DNA from: Saxidomus purpurata
Lineage: Eukaryota > Mollusca > Bivalvia > Venerida > Veneridae
Assembly (NCBI GenBank): GCA_022818135.1
Contig: JAFMSR010000010.1
Span: forward strand, 33,237,200-33,301,199
Direction: 5' to 3'
Length of the DNA: 64,000 bases
Every line of letters begins with the position of its first letter. Position 1 is the first letter of the stretch. Shown here in pieces: positions 38,701 to 50,710 of the stretch. The notes below the pieces were generated by a model. It saw nothing but the letters and a program-made list of their open reading frames with translations. It was not told the DNA's origin and made no database searches. The translations under genes were made by a program, and so were the position numbers.

Positions 38701-41700
38701 CTTCCGTGAAAGAAAAACAGGAAGAAGTTGCAAGTGGAAAGTAAGTGAATTCATGTTATGGAATAATGTTTCTGTAAATTGAATGTGAAGAAAACCACAG
38801 ACAATTGTTAGCTAATGACAATATCTCTGTACATGCAAGAAGTAGTCTCAAACAAATATTATATTTTTGTCATTATCTGACTTGATTTTTTTTTAACACA
38901 AAGCGTTATTAGTATAAAAGTGGCATGTTAGTGTAAAAACAAGTATCAGTAAAAAACGAAATGTGGTTTCAGTTAGAATAATTTTGTTCTGAGTGTTCAT
39001 CGGAGTCTGTGGAGGTTTCATGTCTTGTTGTAATCAAGCAGAAAGAAAAAGCTGAGGATGAAGAGTTGTCTTCCCTGGCAAGACAAATACTGTTAACTGG
39101 GTAATTTTTGAATGACGAAAATTTTGCGATTTGTGAGCAGACAGACTTAATCGCGAATTGTCAGTTGGCAAAAGGAGAATTCCCTTATAATAAATCTACG
39201 TGAAATAAATCTTAAATGAGATTTTTAAATCAATGAAGTTGCAAACTTGAGAAAATTTAATTGTTGCGATTATGTATGTAATTCAGTCATCGCGTGGCAA
39301 AACTTCTTTTTTTTTTAACTAAAGTGCTGAAATTTACTATGGGAAATACTGAGTGAAAACAGATTTTCATTCAAGATTTTGATATCATATAGTACAAGAA
39401 TGCTCTTCCTACATTGTAATACTTGTAACCAGTGTAAGGAATAAAGAAAAACTTTTAAGTGTCACAGAATATTGGAAACTAACTATAGAACACTTGCTTC
39501 AGGTATTCCAAACAGATAATATACACAGTAGTACAGTATTCCAAGGCTGTATCTGAGCAAGATGGCAAGGGGTTGATAATAGATCTGGAAGCAAAGTGTA
39601 GACAGGTAGGTACCATATCACTAACAAGTTTTGCGGAGAATGGACACGATGGGCCACAGTAAGGAAATTGTATTGAGTTAAATGGGGAGACATTTTAATT
39701 TTGGCGTGGTTCTCTTGTCGCTGACTGTGTCAGCTTCACATATTTTGGACTGCGGGAAGGATTTCAAAATAAGTTGGCACAAAATTTAATGTTCATCATA
39801 TTAAGACTGTGTGCAGTGACCGTGAGCACATTTTATGTTGTTAAGTTCAAAGTCAAGGTCACACGTTTCAAAGTTCATTCAGTGATATCTTGTGTCCTCT
39901 CTGTAAATGTTGAATGCAATGAGTGAAATGAAAATAGCTTTGTACAGATAGAACCATATTGAGGGTTGACCGCAAAACTGTCGTAACTTACATGAAATAA
40001 AAAAGGACTTACACTTGTTTTGTGGTCAACCCTCAAATCAGGATAATGATTGCAGAGGGAATTATATTCTTTAATTTGTTCAGTTGAAAGTCAAGTTCAT
40101 ATGTAGAGGTCATCAGTAATTATATGTAGACATATGTAACTATCTAAAAAATAGGTTGTCTAGTTAGGCATCTTGATATGTCTATGCTTGACCACCACAT
40201 TTCAGTTCATCATATGCAATATCAAACTTCATCAGTGCTCTTAACTTTTTAATTTTAGCTAAATTGATGTTTTAAAAAATATAAGATAGATTTGTAAAAA
40301 CATATCTGTTATCGTTAACATTCTTAGTGTTATCATATGTAATTTTATTTTGTCATTACTTTATGTCGTCTGTCTGCAGGAAATGTCATCAGCATTACAG
40401 ATGACTCCAGAAGATCTAAAATTACTGCACACATCTCTCTGGGAAAAGGTTTGTAATCGTGTTTCCCGAGTTTTCTAGGAATTTTTTTTTTTTGTTCACT
40501 AGATTTGTCACAATAAACCATACTTAAGGTATTTTTTTTCAGTTAAATAGAGGATAATTGTTGGTTTCGGTGTAAGATCACGTTATAATTTCACCGAGTG
40601 GGCACCAAAAGTGATATTTTCACGGTGGGGCAGCCTCAGGTGAAAATAACTACTTTTTGTTCAGGAAAGTGAAATTCACGTGAAGGTCATTACACCATAC
40701 CAACAATTTTTCTGTTTATTTATGGTTAAAACTCTATTTTTATTGAGCTTTGTTTCTATAAAACATCGAAAAGCGCGGAAACGTCATCAGAAAACATAGT
40801 TAACAAATGAGGTCGCATTTAAAACGCGTCATCGTATTATGGTCTCCAGCATTAATAACGCGTATACTTTTTGGCGTTGATCCGAGGCTAAAATGATCGC
40901 AAAACAGTGACCCAAAATAAAAATGGTAATCCACTGTTTCAAAACGTGGATTATCACTTTTATTTCACTGAGAAAACTCTATAATTCACAGGAAAACATA
41001 AAATAATAAGGTGTAATATACAAGTTGCTTGTTCTTTTAGTCAGGTAAAAATGGAATATACTTAGTGGTACTTGATCTTTGGGTTTATATCCTTTGAGTT
41101 GGTTGTGTAGTGCTCAATCACATGAGAGGCGGAGCAACACGGCCAACAAGAAAAATACTACATTGATCGGAGCTTTAATCTGAGCTAAATTTAATGCACT
41201 CTAATAAAGAATACTCCTTCATGTAAAGTGAAAAAATGAAAAATGGTGATAGCGTTGATCTTCTTTTACCTTCAGTTATGGTTAAGTGGATTCAGTATCA
41301 GTTATTCAAGAGCGGCTAAAAGCTTAAACGGTGACAAGATCAACAGCACGATATACTACGTGCTCAGTAACGTTCCTGCACCGTTACACGATCCTCGTAC
41401 TGTGAAGGAAGTGGAGTTAGAACTGCGTAAAACATTACACTATCCTGATAAATGTTACAGTGGGCACACTACATTGTAAGTGGCTTGTAATTGATCAGTT
41501 AAAATTTCTACATCGTCTTGTGTTTTATTTTGAAAATTTGGAAATACATGTATGATCTGTGGAAATATTGTTTTATGATCTGACATAGTGTCCTAGGAAT
41601 GCAAATAATACTGAGCCTGCTTAATTTTTAAAGTTTCAAAGTTAGTTCAATTTTAAGTAGCAGATATTTTATGCTTATAAAGCATGATTTACTTTCCTCA

Positions 41701-43873
41701 GACAATCTAACACATTGTGGGTTGACCCAGTGGATGAAGATAGCATAGCTAGGATTGTTACCACTTGGATAATCACTTTAGAGAAACAGGGGTGTCAGCG
41801 TATGATTGCTGCTGGTAAGGCTGTTTCATTTGACATTTTGATTCATGTTTTGATACCAGGTACATTAATAATAACATTAATTTAGTCAAGGTGGTTCATG
41901 AGTACGAAAGTTTGCTAGTCAAGCGATCCATGATGATTGATCAAGATTGAAGCATGGGGTTCTGAGCCAATATAGGCATGCAGTAGAGCTGCAGTGGCAC
42001 AGTGGTAGTGCATTTGCTTCAGGATCAGAGGGTCCTGGGTTTGATTCCACCAGTGCCAACGAGATTGTGTCCTTAGACAAGACCCAGATATCTTCATATT
42101 GCCTCTTTCTCTTTGAGGTTGATTGGATCATTCCATCTGGAATGATTCTCGTGAGTGATAAATCTAAATTGTACAAACTTGTTGGGCAATCGAGAATAAA
42201 TAAATTAGATAAATTTAGCATGCAATGATGTTTAAGCCAAAAACAGTCAAAGTCAAACTGAATAGAGTCAAAATGAAAAAGGAATTAACTTCATTGAAAA
42301 TGATGTATACAGTACTGTACTATTGTTATGTTTCCTTAAATGAGTGACAGACTGTATGACTTCATCCTTATTTCAGGTGTCGAGGGTGTGTTACAAGCTA
42401 TGTTACTCAGTATTGGTTCCCTGCGTTTCGGCGATGAACACTTGGAGATGGGGCTACATCCGAAGGACACGCACAGAGATTTCAACTTCCATCGAATAAA
42501 TTACGGAAATAATACTCATCTAAATATATCTGTTCTAGTCGGCGATGATAATAAAGCCAATATATTTGTTTCATTAGATAGAAATGATAAACCTTACTAT
42601 GCGTGTGACGCCGGGTGTTTAGACCCGCCTACACAATTGAGGTAAGTGAAGTAAAATTGAACTTAAGCAAGAGGTAACCTTGACCTGGCCTGCCATCATA
42701 TTTACAGTCCAGGTTGAAAGTAATTAACTTGTTTTGAATGGCAAATTATTATTATTGTTTTGCTGACTGTGAAACAAAAGTTTGATTGCAGATATTTTAT
42801 ATTTTTATCCTGAAGTTATGAAATTAGGTTTTTTAGACTGTACTTAATTTTGCTTTCAAAATAGTGTGTTTAATTTTGTTCTACAATGGCTGATAATTGA
42901 ATATCATATAAAGTTTTCTTCAGAAAATATAAACATTGCTTTATATGATACCTTTGATTACCTTTTTATACACCAGAAGGGACGTATTATGTTATGGCGC
43001 TGGCTGTCTATCCATCCGTACATCCATTAGCAAGTCTGTTTAAGCATACCTATTTTAGATTGAGTAAAGGCTCTAGTTCCTGCATCCTACATGAGCTATT
43101 CTTGCTCACTGCTTCCTGGTGTCTTGACCAGTACCTGAGCAGAAATAAGGGATTGTGGAGGTTCTGATAAAACTTTCTGATGAGATTTGAACCTGTGACA
43201 TCTGCATTAGGAGTTTGATGTTCTACCCCAACAATATGCTGGCTCACTTGCAAATAATGCTTTGACTGTGTTTATAATGATGGTAATTGAATACATTGTG
43301 CTATCCAGTGAGACTTACTTTATTGTTTTATAGAACGCATTTTATTTTATCACTATTTCAGTAAAGAGCGGTCGAAGTTTCCTGTAAAGTTAACAGAACC
43401 ATTGACAGCTATATTATATATCACTGCTGATAAAGCACACATGGAGGAATATAAACATGCTATACATGTTAAAGAAATTGTCGAAGGTAATGTCTTCTGC
43501 TATGTTATCGCAAACCTCAAACCTTTTTTCTGAGAAAATGATAAAAACAGACCAATTTTCAAGTGTTTTTCAGGCAGAAGAGGCAAACTAATTTTTTTTA
43601 TTAAAATAGCAGGGTACTGGAAATTTAGATTTGAATGTATTTGTTTTCTTCCACGTTGATCATATTTCATCATTCTATATTCCAGCTCCAGCCCACGAGC
43701 ATCATGTGATAGCATTACATAAACACGGACATCATTTCGGTGGATTGCCCACCATATTCTGGGTTTCCATAGCATTCCTTGTGATAGTGTTCCATCTGTT
43801 CTTGTTTAAACTTATATACAACGAATACTGCCAAGCATCGGAACGATTTACAAAAAGCCGCTACAATTTGTAG
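26719..43873 (+). CDS. KIAA2013: KIAA2013 orthologue, uncharacterised membrane protein
   Basis: Exons: 26719-26774 (proposed start), 33209-33309, 34023-34142, 34716-34844, 35371-35429, 36466-36632, 38597-38740, 39503-39605, 40380-40448, 41276-41475, 41702-41814, 42377-42641, 43362-43486, 43686-43873. All introns are GT-AG and phases agree throughout: 1839 nt, 612 residues, against about 634 in human. A signal-anchor-like '[16 protein letters not shown]' near the N-terminus is followed by a large, probably lumenal domain. Family hallmarks include 'KCYSGHTTL', '[10 protein letters not shown]', '[19 protein letters not shown]', '[12 protein letters not shown]' and C-terminal '[14 protein letters not shown]', which is close to identical in vertebrates and forms the second membrane segment. 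Function is unknown in any organism as far as I know. The start exon ([10 protein letters not shown]...) is chosen because it carries the required phase, begins Met-Trp as in human and lies beside ETS sites; in-frame ATGs at 26650 and about 26698 are alternatives. Intron 1 is 6.4 kb and full of repeats. Confidence 0.92.
29262..29745. repeat. about 166-bp tandem repeat, nearly 3 units
   Basis: 'gtgtccggactgtaac' at 29283 recurs as 'gtgtccagactataac' at 29449. A third, shortened unit follows from about 29608. Each carries 'aaggattttaaaata', 'acaaatgtc' and 'aaaggtcaaggtcacac'. The block closes with 'gtgagggacagctcttgt'. A single related unit lies at 39720-39900. Confidence 0.75.
29855..30165 (+). 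mobile_element. SINE-like element, second family
   Basis: The B-box-like 'ggttcaaatcccggccaggg' is followed by a body of roughly 250 bp unlike the 'gtgtccttaggca' SINEs. It has conserved-looking blocks such as 'gtgctatacattgggcatgt' and 'aagagctagagtctggtata'. Both strands are open for about 100 codons by chance. Confidence 0.5.
31606..33040 (+). mobile_element. molluscan repeat element with seven 166-bp core units
   Basis: It starts near 'ctacgccagggtgagctttt' and 'ccgtcgtccgtcaacat' and ends 'ggtgagcgatatagggccat' plus 'cttggccctcttgt'. In between, 'tcacttagttt' begins units at 31741, 31908, 32075, 32240, 32406, 32570, 32736 and 32912, giving periods of 167, 167, 165, 166, 164, 166 and 176. 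There is no coding capacity. The layout of unique ends around an array of about 160 bp resembles bivalve 'pearl'-type elements, a class known from the literature. Assignment to that class is only a suggestion. It lies in KIAA2013 intron 1. Confidence 0.85.
33700..33945 (-). mobile_element. tRNA-derived SINE, minus strand
   Basis: On the plus strand 'ttatattaattgctctcaag', 'ggccaaaggacac' and 'gggatcgaaccccagactc' are the reverse complement of the SINE tail, body and B box. It lies in the KIAA2013 intron between exons 33209-33309 and 34023-34142. Confidence 0.7.
34192..34365. repeat. 29-bp tandem repeat, exactly 6 copies
   Basis: Unit 'tacagttaaattgtctatta' plus 'atggacaag'. The copies differ at only a few positions. 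It starts 50 bp downstream of the KIAA2013 donor at 34143. Confidence 0.95.
35521..35712. mobile_element. short inverted-repeat element, same family as 18775-18978
   Basis: Left end 'tactgcaaattaagtaat' and right end 'ttacctaatttaca' are degenerate inverted copies. The interior phrase 'tacatagatttactat' matches the copy at 18775. Confidence 0.5.
36885..38102. mobile_element. 1.2-kb non-autonomous DNA transposon with 26-bp inverted ends
   Basis: The ends 'cagtagtcggaacgtaacag' (36885) and 'ctgttacattccgactactg' (to 38102) are inverted copies with one mismatch. The match continues inward to 'ttgtca', and both ends are flanked by TA. Inside each end lies a cluster of about 150-200 bp of short 'cgcacgatacacg'-type repeats, mostly in inverted orientation between ends. 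The middle (about 37060-37900) is AT-rich with no coding frame. TA flanks suggest a mariner-like or other TA-targeting transposase acting in trans; this is inference. It lies in a KIAA2013 intron. Confidence 0.85.
38233..38490 (+). mobile_element. tRNA-derived SINE, distinct head and body
   Basis: 'gcctagtggtagagtgccgg' resembles an A-box half and 'ggtcgtgggttcgctcg' a B box. The body includes 'ctttgcttggcactcagcat' and 'cgatagataccatcaggaat'. The tail 'aataaattagtataaact' matches that of the SINE at 7149-7376, so the two families share a 3' end. Confidence 0.7.
39961..40034. mobile_element. 74-bp near-palindromic element (GAGGGTTGACCGC ends)
   Basis: 'gagggttgaccgcaaaa' and 'ttttgtggtcaaccctc' are inverted copies with one mismatch, separated by about 40 bp. 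A related 53-bp element lies at 52868-52920, and single ends lie at 54803 and 56751. Confidence 0.8.
40556..40708. mobile_element. 153-bp inverted-repeat element (AATTGTTGG ends)
   Basis: 'aattgttggtttcggtgtaa' and 'ttacaccataccaacaatt' are inverted copies with few mismatches. The interior is non-coding. It lies in the KIAA2013 intron after exon 40380-40448. Confidence 0.75.
41985..42212 (+). mobile_element. tRNA-derived SINE
   Basis: 'gcagtggcacagtggtagtg' (A box), 'cctgggtttgattccacc' (B box), 'gtgtccttagacaagacc' (body) and the 'gaataaataaattagataaa' tail are all present. It lies between KIAA2013 exons 41702-41814 and 42377-42641. Confidence 0.75.
43050..43255 (-). mobile_element. tRNA-like SINE fragment, minus strand
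   Basis: On the plus strand 'gagatttgaacctgtgacat' and 'gttctaccccaacaatatgc' are the reverse complement of a B box and an A-box region. It is intronic in KIAA2013. Confidence 0.45.
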
Positions 43874-43893
43874 CGCTAGCTGAGGAAGGATGG

Positions 43894-43899
43894 AATAAA
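43894..43899 (+). terminator. candidate poly(A) signal of KIAA2013
   Basis: AATAAA lies 21 bases after the stop codon. Further AATAAA motifs occur near 43942, at 44674-44679 and near 44810, so the real 3' end is not determined. Confidence 0.35.
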
Positions 43900-43904
43900 A
43901 GCTA

Positions 43905-44138
43905 CTTAAGTTGGACCTGTTGAAATCTAATGTAGTAGGTCTTAATAAAAGTTACTCAAATAGGTCCTACTGAAATCACATTGAGTAGTACTTCATACAA
44001 ATTACTCTATAAGACCTATTGAAATCTAATTGAGTAGGACTTATTTCAAATTACTCGAGTAAGACCTATTGAAATCTAATAGAGTAGAGAAGAGTAATGA
44101 CAGTTACTCGAGTAGGGCCTACTGGAACTTACTTAAAA
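43905..44138 (+). repeat. about 50-bp degenerate tandem repeat after the KIAA2013 stop
   Basis: About four and a half units follow the pattern 'gttactcgagtaagacctat' plus 'tgaaatctaattgagtagga'. Each unit contains the inverted pair 'tactcgagta' or 'attgagtagg...cctattgaaat', so it can fold on itself. It lies 32 bp beyond the stop codon, probably in the 3' UTR. Confidence 0.8.
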
Positions 44139-45479
44139 ATTATCCATTGAAAAGAAAAATTAAGTGAAAAAGAGTACAAAAGACAAAGCAGTCCCTACGA
44201 TGCAGACGTAAAAGCGGGATGGTTCATGGATATTGTGGAGTCATATATTAACAGGAGTTAGGTGGGACATGGTTTATCATATACAGACAGCATTCACAGC
44301 TTTTTCAAAGGTGTTAGAAAAATGCTGTTATATAAACTGTTGGGAAAATCTTGGGAATAAACGGCATAAAAATCCTTTGTTTTTATGCTGTTGTCATATC
44401 ATATTATTACACCAAGGATATTTTAAGATGATGTTAGCTATAGGGCTATGCAATTTAATGATCGTACTATAGTTTTATATAGTATCTTGAGATAAATCCA
44501 TCATTTTGAAAGCGTGAGATTTAATATATGTATGTTTCTGGAAACATGTACCCAGAATCAATTCCTAGAACTCATCTATTCAAAGTGAAAGCATGGCTCC
44601 AATTTTTATGGGAGTCGCTAACGTACATATGTCCCAGTAACCAGGTACAGGATTTGTGTGAAACTTCGAGAAAAATAAAGTTTTGCATGTGCCACGGTCC
44701 TAAATGTTCATGTCTCAGTACAACTCAAGACACTGAAAGGGTATTATGAAATATGTAAGATAACTCATGGTTGAGTTTATTGCAAATTGTAGCCCTTGTT
44801 GGATTTTAAAAATAAATTGATTAAAGGTCTGTGTACATGGTAATATCTTCCAAGATATCTCAGTAAGCACTCAAAGGGGTAAATTGAACCTTTACATAAG
44901 CATTAAAAGTATCAAGCAGAAAAGAAAGGTTACAGATTTATGGGAAATGACTTTTGAACAAAATTAAGAGCTTTTAACAGAATTGCTAATTGTTCACAAA
45001 CAAAAATGTGATGTCAGTTAACAGTTCATGTTGTTTTAAGAAAAGGTATGGAAAAACAAAATTTAAAGCACACTATTATGATGAGAAAAAAATGGGTAAA
45101 ATTTGATCAGAGGTTGGAACCTTTTTTTGTTGATTTGGTAGTACTTGGCTGTATTCTTACAGCAGATCGTACATGCATTAAATCTCATGCATTCGGATAT
45201 TTCATTTTGATCTTCAGAAAGGATTCCATAGATAGAAATCTGTGTAGTTATTTATTGCTGTGATAAATTGAATGAGTGATTACTGGTTTTTGTGTGTGTG
45301 TATTTGTGTACATAAAAATATGTTATACCAGTAGCTGCCATTTTGTTGTAAATAGTGTTTTACTTTCATGGTCATGATTAAACTTAGATTCTAACATGGC
45401 TCAATCTGTGTCACACCTGCTTAAATGGTCAGTCAGTTTTGATTTATGAAACGGCTCCTTTTCTGAGCAAATTTACCTC

Positions 45480-45660
45480 TCGAATCCTATCCTTTAGTAC
45501 CAGTCATTTAGGCATACAGTAACCATTATTTAACCAACTGGCAGCTCACCAACCCACCATAACAAAACATCCCCCTATTGGGTATCAAACCTTAAACATC
45601 CTGTTCTCAAGGCGGATGCGTAAACTATTAAACCAAGGAAGACAGTGCTGTGTCTTAAGT
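45480..45660 (-). mobile_element. tRNA-like SINE fragment, minus strand
   Basis: 'attgggtatcaaaccttaaa' is the reverse complement of a degenerate B box, followed by 'ggcggatgcgtaaactatta'. Weak copy. Confidence 0.35.
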
Positions 45661-48251
45661 ATATTAAGCATTTTAATTTTTCTACAATGCTCCTGATGCT
45701 TGGACAGATAATAAAACATACTGAGGTTAAAATTATGTCATAGTGTGGAGGGACGTAAATGTCCGGGTTTGAAGTAACCTATTGCGTTTATTTATCTTTC
45801 GTAAAATTTGGTCATGATAGAATCAAAGTAAAATCCTTTTGAGCACTGTTTAAGGTCTAATAAACAACTGCTTGTAGATCTGATGACCACAGACTTCATG
45901 GTATATAAATGTGCATTAGAACTCTAAAGCGGTGTTTATTAGACTAAGATCAACGTTTGAATAAATGCAATGTCTTAATTGGATGAGAATAATCATTTAC
46001 TGCTGAATGGATTTCTGAGATTTTGTGTTTTATATCAGTTCATGACGTGCACTTTCAAAACAGATTCTTTTCACTTGAAACAGTATGATGCTGATTTAAG
46101 GAGGACAAAAAAAGGACTAAGATTTATATCACCCTTTTCCAAGACAAAACCTATCATTATGTCTGGTTTTTTTTTTCATTTTTCAATAGATATTTTATAT
46201 TATATCTTGTGGCTGTTTTTAGGTTGTAAAATGAACTTAGTAATACTTTAAGTGTGTAGCAGCTGCTATTGCTATCTATTAAAGAAAAAAACTGTTTGAT
46301 TTGAATAGTTCTGTTACAACCACACAAAACTTTCACACCTGACAACCATTAATAACTGTTGTATGTTACTTGCCAAGGAATACAGAAAATTGTGAAAGAG
46401 TGTTGTTATAGATAAAGTTTTGTCAGTTGCAAGTTTATACTGGAAATGCATCCACACAAAAGGGTTTGTACCTGTTGTGCCACAACTAAGATTTTATCTC
46501 AGCCAACTCATATTTATGTACAGAGAAGTTTTGAGCAATTCTTTTCTAGTACATTGTATCTGTTATTATATACATGTATATTTGTCGAAACAGCAAAGCA
46601 GACAACAAATACAGCATCGTCTGATCAGGATGCAGGTTGTTAGCCTTTTGGATGATAATTCTGCAAAATACCCCTATTAAAAGAAATAGACTTGCAATTT
46701 TTGAAGTTGGAAAATCCTATTGTAAAAATATAGGCATAAATTTGTAAAGTTCTTATAAGCTATTGAAATGCCGAAACACGACACAAAACTTGAAATTTAT
46801 TTTTAAACTTATAGTTAATTGAGATGTTTTTATAATTTACAGTTTTGGATGGACAAGTGTTTTTGTTGCTGTTGTTTTTGTTTAAGGCAATTTTAAAATG
46901 GGCAGTGTTTTAATATGTAATGTAACTATGTATGTTTTTTTTCTTTTTCATATTTGCTCACGACTTTGAGCTTGTAGCTTCACATTGCTAAGTTGGTATA
47001 TAAGCTGTGTTTTAAGTTCAAATCCTGGAGAAAACAGTGTGCAGGCAGTTTAAGGGTAGCTTGAAAGTGTGCCTTTAAACACTTACCATGCAGGAGGCAA
47101 GTGATTTTGTCTTTTTGATCAGTGCCTGTACATCCATGCAGTCTGATCATGATCTGCACTTTTCACAGTTCATTCAATAGATTTTCAGTGAATACCCCCT
47201 ATTAACAGTGAATGGTACTGCCCAAATAGAAGAAGGAACAAGTCCATTATAAAATTTGAATGGGTTGAGAGATGTTGTGACCACTGTACACCCATCTATG
47301 CATCAGTGCCATTGTTATGTGGTTTCTATGTTTGGTTATCTGTTGATGTACAAATGTGAGGTGAAAAATTTCACCCTTACCCTGCTATATTTCTGAAATA
47401 GACTAGTCCATCTATAGATCTGGGCAATACCATTTGTTGTTCAAAGGGGTGAGCACTGAGAATTACCTGACTGAATAACAGACACACTGCAAGGATGTGA
47501 AAGTTGATCATGATCTGCACTGGTTTCAAGGGCAGAAGTATTTGCCCCTTGCCACTTGTTTGTTCTCAACTGAGTTTCATGCTCGGACTTTAGATCAAAA
47601 GAATATTTCTAAGAACATTTTTAAATTATACTTTATAGAATATGTCAAACAAATTTTCCGTGTATTTATGAATGGTATTGTACACCTATGTTTCAAGCTA
47701 GGACAATTTAACCAAATCAGTGCTTTAATGCTGCCATGGTTTACTTATTTTTGTTAGACTGTACTAAGATAAAACTGTTTTGAAATTTGTTCATTAACTG
47801 GCTTTACCTGTAGCCTGCTTAATTTCTAAAATTAAAATGTTCATCTTTCAGTTTTTATTGTGTTCAGTGAAACTTCAACAGTTTTACAGTGAACAGTGTA
47901 GACCATGATAAAACATAAATAGGTCACTGTTTGCAAGGGCAGGGATACATATAGAACTATTTACCTCCAGCAGGGTAGCCATTACACTGTATCTCACGTT
48001 TTGTATATTGCAGAAATGTCAATTAATTGTATTGCAATGTCATAGTCACATTCCATGTACTCATGTTTTGTTTATGAATCTACAAAGGAACTTTGCCTGT
48101 TGTTTTTCATCTCAGCGTGCATTCATACAAATAATGTGTACGCTACTGATTTTTTTAAGTTTCCATGAAAAAAGTGCCATTTGTAATTCTTGAAATGTTT
48201 GTAGGTGGGATGGTGCAAGAGGCATTTTAGTTTGTAAGTACTAATCTATAT

Positions 48252-48433
48252 ATAGTCAAACCTTTGAACAAAGGCCACTCTCACTAAGAACCTGAAGCAG
48301 ATTTTGTTCACAGGTGGTCTAAATTCACAGGTGTCTGTCCAATATTTGAATAAGGCAAGGTTTTTTCCCAGTTTGTCTTTATTCACAGGGTGGTATTTAT
48401 ACGGAGGTGGTCTTTACTCCAGGTTTGACTGTA
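48252..48433. mobile_element. short inverted-repeat element (AGTCAAACCT ends)
   Basis: 'atagtcaaacctttga' and 'caggtttgactgta' are inverted ends. The interior carries 'acaggtggtct' repeats. Same family as 50542-50710. A single left end lies at 35946. Confidence 0.7.
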
Positions 48434-50541
48434 TCTCTTTGTGGATATGATCTACAGCAGAATTTTTTGTATGTTTTTTAAGGTCAAAGGTAACTTCTGA
48501 CTCGTCCACTTTACAGCTGATTTTTGTTCTTGGTGCATAGATAGTAGGAAACGCTCTTGTGTGGAGTTTTTCAAATTTTAAATGATTTCACTTTCAGTTT
48601 TTAACTCCTATGTACATGTAGATGATTAGAATCTCTGTGTTCACTAGACTAACACTTAATGACTAACACTTCATGACTATGCAGTGATGGAAGTTATTTT
48701 TGTTTCAATTTGACTTTTTGAATGTACGATATATCAGACAATGCTGTCATTTAAAGATGTAACGTAAGGTCAAAGGTCAAGGTCAGAGTGGCTTTATAAC
48801 TGAAAACAGCATCCTAGCAACAGCAGGTGCATATAGTGTTAAAGGATAGTGTATCATATTACACTGCTACACCTATTTAAGCTATTTGAATTCGAGCACA
48901 AATATATCAAACCTGTTGACAGCATACTACAATTTGAATCATATCATCTTGCCAACAGATAGCGTGGAACATTAGGTATCCATAGAAACTGCTGAAAGTT
49001 GCTAGGCAGGCATCTGTCAGATAATGATTAGAAAAATATTATATTTTCATTACTTTCATCAAGCTCATGCGATTATAAAACTGTTTTCATCTTACACCAC
49101 TAGGCAGATTTCAACCAAATTTCACATGAGTGATCAGTCCCAAGCCTAGTTGTGCATATTGTCAGCATTTTCCGATGCAGTTATTTCAGGCAGAGTTATT
49201 GCCCTTGATTTATCAAGTTTTGTGATGTTTTCGCTATTTCTCCTGATACGACTTAATGATTTTCATTCAGACTGCATAATGAGTGATTGATATGAGATCT
49301 AGTTCTGCACATTGACATCTGTCCCAGTTTGGTGAGTTTTAGCAAAGTTGTTGCCCTTCATTTCTGAATATATCTCCAGATGATATTGTGAAATTCCATA
49401 GTTATCGTGGAAAAAACAACTGTTAGTTCTTAATTAAAGCATCGATAATGTTTAAATGAATTTCAAAATTGCTTCTCTTTTGTTTTTCATATGATAGGGG
49501 AAAATGAGTTTAGCATGAAAACAGTGTTATTATCACATGTATTGGGTTTTTCTGTTGAGAAATTCAAAACTGACTTTGTAGTTGGGTAGAAATGTTGTTT
49601 ATTTCCATTACTGTTTTTTTTTTTATCTGTTTAGAGCCTAATTGAATAATGTATATTATTTGTTATCTGTTTTTTTTTTCCTTGTACATTTGGGTCTGTA
49701 CCCTGTTGCACTGTACATTGCTGTAGCCTCAAGGCATACACATTACTAAACATAGATTTGATATAATACCACAACTTAAATTTTGTTCAAATGTGTTATT
49801 ACAATTTCCCCCTGTGGAGTACCTCAGTACTTCTAGGGGAAGTAACTGCTGCACAGTTGGAGAGATTTTTATATGTGCCGACTGTTTCATGAGTTTTTTA
49901 TGTATGTGCTATTTACTTTCTGTCACCGTTTGGCATAATTCAAAATGTATTTGCTATTTTGATAACCACTGATTTTGATTTAATACTAATGAGTCAGTGT
50001 TTTGAAAATATGTGGTAGTGTGAAAAAATAATACAAATGAGCTAAAAACGAATTGCTATTTTATGTATAAAATTTAAGAATTAAACTTCAAATATGAAAC
50101 TTATCCAGAAACAAAAATCAAGCAGCTCAATTCAACAGCAGCTTTTAAAAAAAAAACATCATAAATTTACATGATATGTACATCCTTCTTATAAAGTACA
50201 TCTTACAATATTAGAAACTCTGTGACATCATGCATACCATAATCTGAAAGATTCTTTTGCACTGTAAAAATCAGTCACACTTTTTCAGTATTATCAGCTT
50301 GTCTTGTAGTATTTTAGTTATAAGTCTTGGGGCAAATATATATTGGTGCAGTTCTTCACTGGGGGAAAATGTTCTAGTATCTAGTGTAGCGGTTACTGTT
50401 GAAATGGGCTTGATCACATTATTTACAGTTACATTTACTTATTTCTATTTACTTATTGCACTGTAAAAAAATGTAAAATGTTAAATTAGAATTTAAAAAG
50501 TCCTGTACCACACAATAACCATAAACTTAGAAGATACAATG

Positions 50542-50710
50542 TACAGTCAAACTTGTGAGTAAAGACCAATGTCTGGAAGCTACAAGTATGGTCTTCATTG
50601 GCAAGTGTTCTTTTAAAGTTCACAGGTGTTTCTTCTATAGTTGAATAGTGCACTGTTATTTCCCTGCCGGTCATTATACAGAGGTGGTCTTTAACACAGG
50701 TTTGATTGTA
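50542..50710. mobile_element. short inverted-repeat element (AGTCAAACCT ends)
   Basis: Starts 'tacagtcaaacttgtgagta' and ends 'cacaggtttgattgta'. The interior 'gaggtggtctttaacacagg' matches the copy ending at 48433. Confidence 0.7.

Noticed and set aside
41919..42228. ORFs of about 100 codons on both strands.
   Set aside because: They fall inside a SINE and lie between two well supported KIAA2013 exons.
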